From contig JAISEA010000123.1 of NCBI GenBank assembly GCA_031264475.1, positions 1-18,772 of the forward strand: a DNA stretch of 18,772 bases. The letters run 5' to 3'. Source of the stretch: Treponema sp. Its GTDB lineage: Bacteria > Spirochaetota > Spirochaetia > Treponematales > Breznakiellaceae. Positions 15,020 to 18,772 of this stretch are shown here, in pieces. A program made the position numbers and the translations under genes. How positions within the stretch are numbered: the first letter of the stretch is position 1; every line of letters starts with the position of its first letter. The notes under the pieces are model-generated. The model searched no databases. It had not been told where the DNA came from and worked only from the letters and a program-made list of their open reading frames with translations.

Positions 15020-15065
15020 GTCTGACGCCAATACCTGCAAGATGAAAATTGCTTTGGCGCCAGAC
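15020..15065. other. Long hairpin between the two tandem arrays
   Basis: GTCTGACGCCAA (15020-15031) pairs with TTGGCGCCAGAC (15054-15065) at 11 of 12 positions around a 22-base loop. A T-run (ATTTTT) begins about 10 bases after it on the plus strand, but no plus-strand gene precedes it. Function unknown. Confidence 0.55.
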
Positions 15066-15125
15066 ATTGACTCATATTTTTAGCATATTTCCCGCTTTGT
15101 ATCAACAACCCCAGTCTCTGACACC

Positions 15126-15817
15126 GACTTAAAACCCCGGGAGTTAGACTCCAAACCTTGGGAATTAGACTTCAATCTCTGGGAGTTAGACTTAAAACCC
15201 TGGGAGTTAGACTTAAACCCCTCGGAGTTTGAGTTGAAACCCTGAGAGTTAGACTTAAACCCCCCGGAGTTAGACTTAAACCCCCCGGAGTTAGACTTAA
15301 ACCCCTCGGAGTTAGACTTAAAACTCCGGGAGTTAGACTTAAACCCCCGGAGTTTGAGTTGAAACCCTGGGGGTTTGACTTAAAACACCGGGGGTTTGAC
15401 TTCAATCTCTGGGGGTTAGACTTAAAACTCCGGGAGTTAGACTTAAAACTCTGGGAGTTAGACTTAAAACCCCCGGAGTTAGACTTAAACCCCTCGGAGT
15501 TTGAGTTGAAACCCTGGGGGTTTGACTTCAATCTCTGGGGGTTAGACTTAAAACCCTGGGGGTTAGACTTAAAACCCTGGGGGTTAGACTCAAAACCCCG
15601 GGAGTTAGACTTAAACCCCTCGGAGTTTGACTTAAAACCCTCGGAGTTTGACTTAAAACCCTGGGGGTTAGACTCAAAACCCCGGGAGTTAGACTTAAAC
15701 CCCCCGGAGTTAGACTTAAAACCCCCGGAGTTTGAGTTGAAACCCTGGGAGTTAGACTTAAAACCCCCGGAGTTAGACTTAAAACCCTGGGGGTTTGACT
15801 TAAAACCCTGGCGGGGT
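15126..15817. repeat. 21-bp tandem array, about 33 units, downstream of folC
   Basis: Units begin GAC every 21 bp from 15126 to 15797, with one single-base deletion near 15316-15335 (a 20-bp unit). The common form is GACTTAAAACCC(T/C)GGGAGTT plus one base; GTTTGAC, GAGTTGAA and TTCAATCTCT variants recur. Many units contain a mini-palindrome such as AACTCCGGGAGTT. Variants recur as blocks: TTCAATCTCT at 15171, 15401 and 15527. Because 21 is a multiple of 3, long open frames appear on both strands (for example LDLKPWG heptads on plus), but they have no ATG with a ribosome binding site, a TGA interrupts near 15243, and the deletion shifts frame. It ends 5 bp before the folC stop. Confidence 0.93.
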
Positions 15818-15822
15818 TAAAA

Positions 15823-17142
15823 CTATGGTGCTTCGTTAGCGAGAGACAGCCGCCTAATCGCCTCGCCCACCAAGTAGAACGAACCTGTTACCAAGACGGG
15901 CACGTTTTTCTCTTGAGCGATGGCAAACGCCTTATCGATAGCCGTCGCCGTATCCTTGATCAGCGTAACTTTTTCAGGGTTTATGCCCTCAAATACCTCA
16001 AATACCTTTTCAGGGTAACTTTCTTTGAAGGTTCCGGGCGTTGTAATGACGATGACGGAAAAACGCGGCGCGAGAATCTTCGCCATTGATAAGACGTCTT
16101 TACCCGCGGCGCAACCGAAGAGCAGTACCCCGTCCCCGTAAATGGATACGAAGGTTTCCACGCAATAGTCGATACTGGCGCGGGTATGAGCGCCGTCCAC
16201 AATGACGGGCGGCGCGGACGATATACGCTCAAAACGCGCCCGTAAACGGCATTTTCTCAGACCGTTGCTGATACATTCGGCGCTTATGTTCGGAAACGCG
16301 GTTTTCACCGCAAGCGCGGCAAGCCCCGCATTTCCCGCCTGCACCGCGCCCGGAATGGGGATAGACAACGCGAGCGGATTGGGGAAAAGGTTGGAAACAA
16401 GGGTGAAATCCGTGCCGTCCCGCGATACAACGATGTCTCTTACTTTCACTTCATCTGGAAAATAGTGTACCGTGGTGGAAGAATCTGCCTTTTCCGCCGC
16501 GTCATAGAAAACAGCAAGGGCTTCGGGAACCTGTTCCGCGAGTGTCAGAGGAACACCCGGCTTGATGATACCTGATTTTTCCTTTGCGATCAGGGCGATG
16601 GTGTCGCCTAGATATTCAGTATGCTCTTTTTCGATCAGGGTAATGACGCTGACGAGAGGGCGCACGATATTGGTAGCGTCGAGTCTCCCCCCCATACCCG
16701 TTTCCACGACCATCGCCGTACAACCCGACCGCCTCGCGCAGAGGAAAAAAAAGAGGGTGAATAATTCAAAAAAAGTGGGCGCGTCCTCAGAGCTCATTTT
16801 TTCCGTAATGGCAAGAAGCTCGTTGCCCGCGTCCACATAAACGGATTCGTCGAAGAAGTCCCCGTTCCATGTGATACGTTCCCTGAAGTCCAAAACATGA
16901 GGCGAAGTGTAGAGAGCGGTCTTGAAACCAGCAGACGACAGTACGGACGCAATCATCGTGGAAACTGAACCCTTACCTTTTGAGCCTGCTACATGAATGA
17001 CGGGAGCTGTGCTCTCAGGATGCCCCGCGCGTTCAGCCAATTCCCACATACGGTCAAGGCAGAAGCCTTTGTCAGCCCGAATACGTTCAAAATTGATGAA
17101 TTGGGATACCCATTCAAACACCGATGAGGATAATAGAAACAT
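15823..17142 (-). CDS. folC: Folylpolyglutamate synthase / dihydrofolate synthase
   Basis: A 439-residue cytoplasmic ligase that adds glutamate to folates, and in many bacteria also makes dihydrofolate from dihydropteroate. P-loop GSKGKGS (53-59), TSPHVLDFRERI (79-90), TFFELFT (123-129), VVETGMGGRLDATN (145-158), HTEYLG (174-179) with EKSGIIK (188-194) carrying the likely carbamylated Lys189, RFERI (303-307), VDGAHT (315-320) and TGSFYLVGE (419-427) are all in the expected order. The usual DGAHN reads DGAHT, a mild variation. The ATG has no strong ribosome binding site. It lies 33 bp after the small Cys-rich gene and is probably co-transcribed. Its 3' end runs straight into the 21-bp array, and no normal terminator is seen. 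Confidence 0.94.
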   Translation of the reverse strand: MFLLSSSVFEWVSQFINFERIRADKGFCLDRMWELAERAGHPESTAPVIHVAGSKGKGSVSTMIASVLSSAGFKTALYTSPHVLDFRERITWNGDFFDESVYVDAGNELLAITEKMSSEDAPTFFELFTLFFFLCARRSGCTAMVVETGMGGRLDATNIVRPLVSVITLIEKEHTEYLGDTIALIAKEKSGIIKPGVPLTLAEQVPEALAVFYDAAEKADSSTTVHYFPDEVKVRDIVVSRDGTDFTLVSNLFPNPLALSIPIPGAVQAGNAGLAALAVKTAFPNISAECISNGLRKCRLRARFERISSAPPVIVDGAHTRASIDYCVETFVSIYGDGVLLFGCAAGKDVLSMAKILAPRFSVIVITTPGTFKESYPEKVFEVFEGINPEKVTLIKDTATAIDKAFAIAQEKNVPVLVTGSFYLVGEAIRRLSLANEAP

Positions 17143-17175
17143 TTTTTCGCTTTTTATCGTAAAGTCGTTACGGAA

Positions 17176-17451
17176 TCAAGAGGGCGTACTTGAAGCATCT
17201 TCATTTATTGACTTTCGCAATTCTCGGATGAATTCAGTCGATTCTCCCATATCTTCATAATCTTCACACCCGTCGCTAAAGCGTCTTGTGATCGTACAAA
17301 ATTTGTACATTTTTTCCTGCCCCAACCTTTTCTTCCATTTTCCCGCCGTACAACGAATGCGTAAAATACCAGATTCGGTTCCGGGAAGCAGTTTACAATG
17401 GAAACAGTTGGCGCAATATATTTTTCCAGTCTGAAATTCTTCTTCGTGCAT
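17176..17451 (-). CDS. Small Cys-rich protein, probable metal binder
   Basis: A 91-residue protein of unknown function. ATG 17451 is chosen because GGAGGG lies 4 bases upstream; an earlier in-frame ATG would overlap the preceding gene. Six Cys are visible: CANCFHC (13, 16, 19), RIRC (34), YKFC (52) and DGCEDY (62). The CxxCxxC plus three spaced Cys suggests a zinc ribbon or an Fe-S site. There is no signal peptide and the tail is acidic. It starts 13 bp after the peptide-binding protein gene and ends 33 bp before folC, so it sits inside an apparent operon. I do not recognise the family; it looks like the small conserved hypotheticals seen in treponemes. Confidence 0.75.
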   Translation of the reverse strand: MHEEEFQTGKIYCANCFHCKLLPGTESGILRIRCTAGKWKKRLGQEKMYKFCTITRRFSDGCEDYEDMGESTEFIRELRKSINEDASSTPS

Positions 17452-17464
17452 TATTCCCTCCACA

Positions 17465-18772
17465 TTATTTTCGCGCCACATTCGGCAAAGGTTTCAGAAT
17501 CGCAAAAGAGAGGTATTTGAATGGGTGTATATCGAGTACATTGGGAAACCATCCGTCTATCTCGTCGGTGTCGATGATGTTTACCGCAGGCTGGTAGGAG
17601 ATAGGAAACACCGAGGCGCGATTCAAGAGAAGGTCTTCGGCTTCAGCAAGAGTCCCCCATCGCTCCTCTTCCTCTTGTAGCATAGATTTGTTCAGCAAGT
17701 CTTCGTAGTCCGCGTCGCTATAACAGGCGTCATTCAAGTTAGAGTCCGTCTGCCACATCTGGAGGAAGGTATAAGGATCCGCAAAGTCGCCTATCCATGT
17801 CGTTGACCCTACCTCGTAGTCATCTAGTTTGAGAGACGCATTATAAAAAAGATACGGTACGACGTCAATCTTCACCGGAACTCCCAGCGCGAGCCATGAC
17901 GTCGCCATAATACTCGCTATGCGGTCCGACTCTGCGGATGGTGTTATCCTGATAGTCAGCTCTGGCAGTCCCACGCCTTTTGGAAAGCCCGCCTCCGCGA
18001 GAAGCTCCGCGGCTTTCTGTACATCCGTTCTGTCTATACCTTCTATCTCTGGATAATCAGGAATAGGGTAGATGAGCGTTTTGGCCGGCATAAAGAGACC
18101 GCTCCGTATTTCCTCCCACGGCAGGGCGAAGGACAAAGCTTGGCGAACACGGTAATCATTCCACGGCTCGTGCTTCGAGCGGATGAAATAGTAATGGGTA
18201 GCGAACATGGCGTTTACCGTTATGCCGCTCCTGTCCGAGAGCGCATCTATGTTCATGTCTCCGGCAAGCCAGCGAGCTTCACCCGAATTCCAGAGCGCGG
18301 ACGCCTCGTCTCCATCTTCCGTGAATTTAACAACGACTGTCTTGAGCTTCACATTCTTCGCGTCCCAGTACTGATCGTTCTTTACCAAGTCAATGGACTT
18401 ATCGTTCTTTCCTTTCAGAGCAAACGGACCATTTGCGACTGGATGCGACCAATCCGCGTCTTCCGCAAGCATGGACGAGTGCATGGGGCTAAACGAATGG
18501 TGGCAGAGCATACTTGGGAAAAACGCGGCCGGCGCATTCAGCGTAACGACTAGTTTCCCGTCCACGACACGGATGCCTACATTATCTGGTCCAGACCGAC
18601 CCACGCGGTAATCCCGCGCGCCTTCAATAATATCAAAAAGCGAAGAATAAGGCGCGTCTGGGAGGGATAACAGGGAAAGCCAAGCATTGCGAAAATCTTC
18701 CGCTCGCACGGGGTCTCCATTGGAGAACTTCGCCCCTTCCCGAATGGTGAAAGTCCACTGTTTCTTATCCAG
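17465..18772 (-). CDS. Oligopeptide ABC transporter substrate-binding protein (5' truncated)
   Basis: The frame is open to the window edge, so the N-terminus and signal are missing; 435 codons are visible. The first visible residues read WTFTIREGAKFSNGDPVRA and then EDFRNAWL, the classic start of the conserved SBP_bac_5 core. Further matches are LNAPAAFFPSML, PVANGPFALKG, DLVKNDQYWDAKNVKL, NDYRVRQALSFALPWEEI, AAELLAEAGFPKG and DYEVGSTTWIGDFADPYTFLQMW. The family binds peptides (OppA) or other solutes in the periplasm and hands them to an ABC permease. The exact ligand is not clear. No permease gene is visible, so any partners lie beyond the window or elsewhere. Confidence 0.92.
   Translation of the reverse strand: MDKKQWTFTIREGAKFSNGDPVRAEDFRNAWLSLLSLPDAPYSSLFDIIEGARDYRVGRSGPDNVGIRVVDGKLVVTLNAPAAFFPSMLCHHSFSPMHSSMLAEDADWSHPVANGPFALKGKNDKSIDLVKNDQYWDAKNVKLKTVVVKFTEDGDEASALWNSGEARWLAGDMNIDALSDRSGITVNAMFATHYYFIRSKHEPWNDYRVRQALSFALPWEEIRSGLFMPAKTLIYPIPDYPEIEGIDRTDVQKAAELLAEAGFPKGVGLPELTIRITPSAESDRIASIMATSWLALGVPVKIDVVPYLFYNASLKLDDYEVGSTTWIGDFADPYTFLQMWQTDSNLNDACYSDADYEDLLNKSMLQEEEERWGTLAEAEDLLLNRASVFPISYQPAVNIIDTDEIDGWFPNVLDIHPFKYLSFAILKPLPNVARK

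Noticed and set aside
14840..15025. Open frame with repeated LHKGAV...RYPPNLKLHRPHSG text.
   Set aside because: It is the 63-bp tandem repeat (63 is a multiple of 3) read in frame; there is no ribosome binding site and the sequence is derived from a structured non-coding element.
15172..15820. Long open frames on both strands reading as heptapeptide repeats (LDLKPWG, KSNPQGF, LSLTP).
   Set aside because: They are a by-product of a 21-bp period without stops. There is no ATG with a ribosome binding site, a TGA and a one-base deletion break the plus frame, and several frames are equally open.

Overview
The window looks like chromosome from a free-living or gut-associated spirochaete, most likely a Treponema relative of the nitrogen-fixing termite-gut or anaerobic kind. 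This rests on gene content: spirochaete-style lipoproteins with relaxed lipoboxes, a large spirochaete-type hypothetical protein, a NifA-type sigma-54 activator, and an ammonium channel paired with a P-II protein. No rRNA, tRNA, CRISPR array, transposase or phage gene was seen. Species assignment is inference.

Layout. (1) 1-4010, plus strand: the tail of an unknown gene, then two related secreted lipoproteins with Ig-like (BIG2-type) domains, separated by a 23-bp tandem hairpin array and ended by a strong terminator. (2) 4021-5914, plus strand: a good sigma-70 promoter drives a coiled-coil PD-(D/E)XK-like protein and a TRAM/Fe-S RNA uracil-5-methyltransferase. (3) 5941-8250: a minus-strand amtB-glnK operon with a near-perfect sigma-54 promoter, bracketed by two inward-facing copies of a structured ~270-bp intergenic repeat. 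(4) 8252-8751: non-coding DNA with a 21-bp tandem array between two diverged direct repeats. (5) 8752-10326, minus: nifA. (6) 10369-13020: an attC-like inverted repeat, an A/T-rich SAM-methyltransferase gene and an A/T-rich spirochaete-type protein of unknown function, both minus. (7) 13150-14652: a lamin-tail-like lipoprotein (plus) converging on a dCMP-deaminase-family gene (minus). (8) 14686-15817: a long non-coding stretch with a partial third copy of the structured repeat, a 63-bp tandem array derived from its end, a hairpin and a 33-unit 21-bp array. (9) 15823-18772, minus: an oligopeptide-binding protein (truncated at the window edge), a small Cys-rich protein and folC, probably one operon.

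How it works together. The clearest module is nitrogen sensing and uptake. NifA lies directly upstream of a sigma-54 promoter that should need an activator of its class, and that promoter serves amtB and glnK. The P-II protein has Val where the uridylylated Tyr51 normally lies, so control by 2-oxoglutarate/ATP/ADP binding rather than uridylylation is likely.

The most unusual aspect is the density of structured and tandem repeats between genes: a hairpin-forming element in three copies with compensatory base changes, two 21-bp arrays, a 23-bp hairpin array and a 63-bp array. No protein system clearly new to science was identified; the repeat elements are the best candidates for something undescribed.
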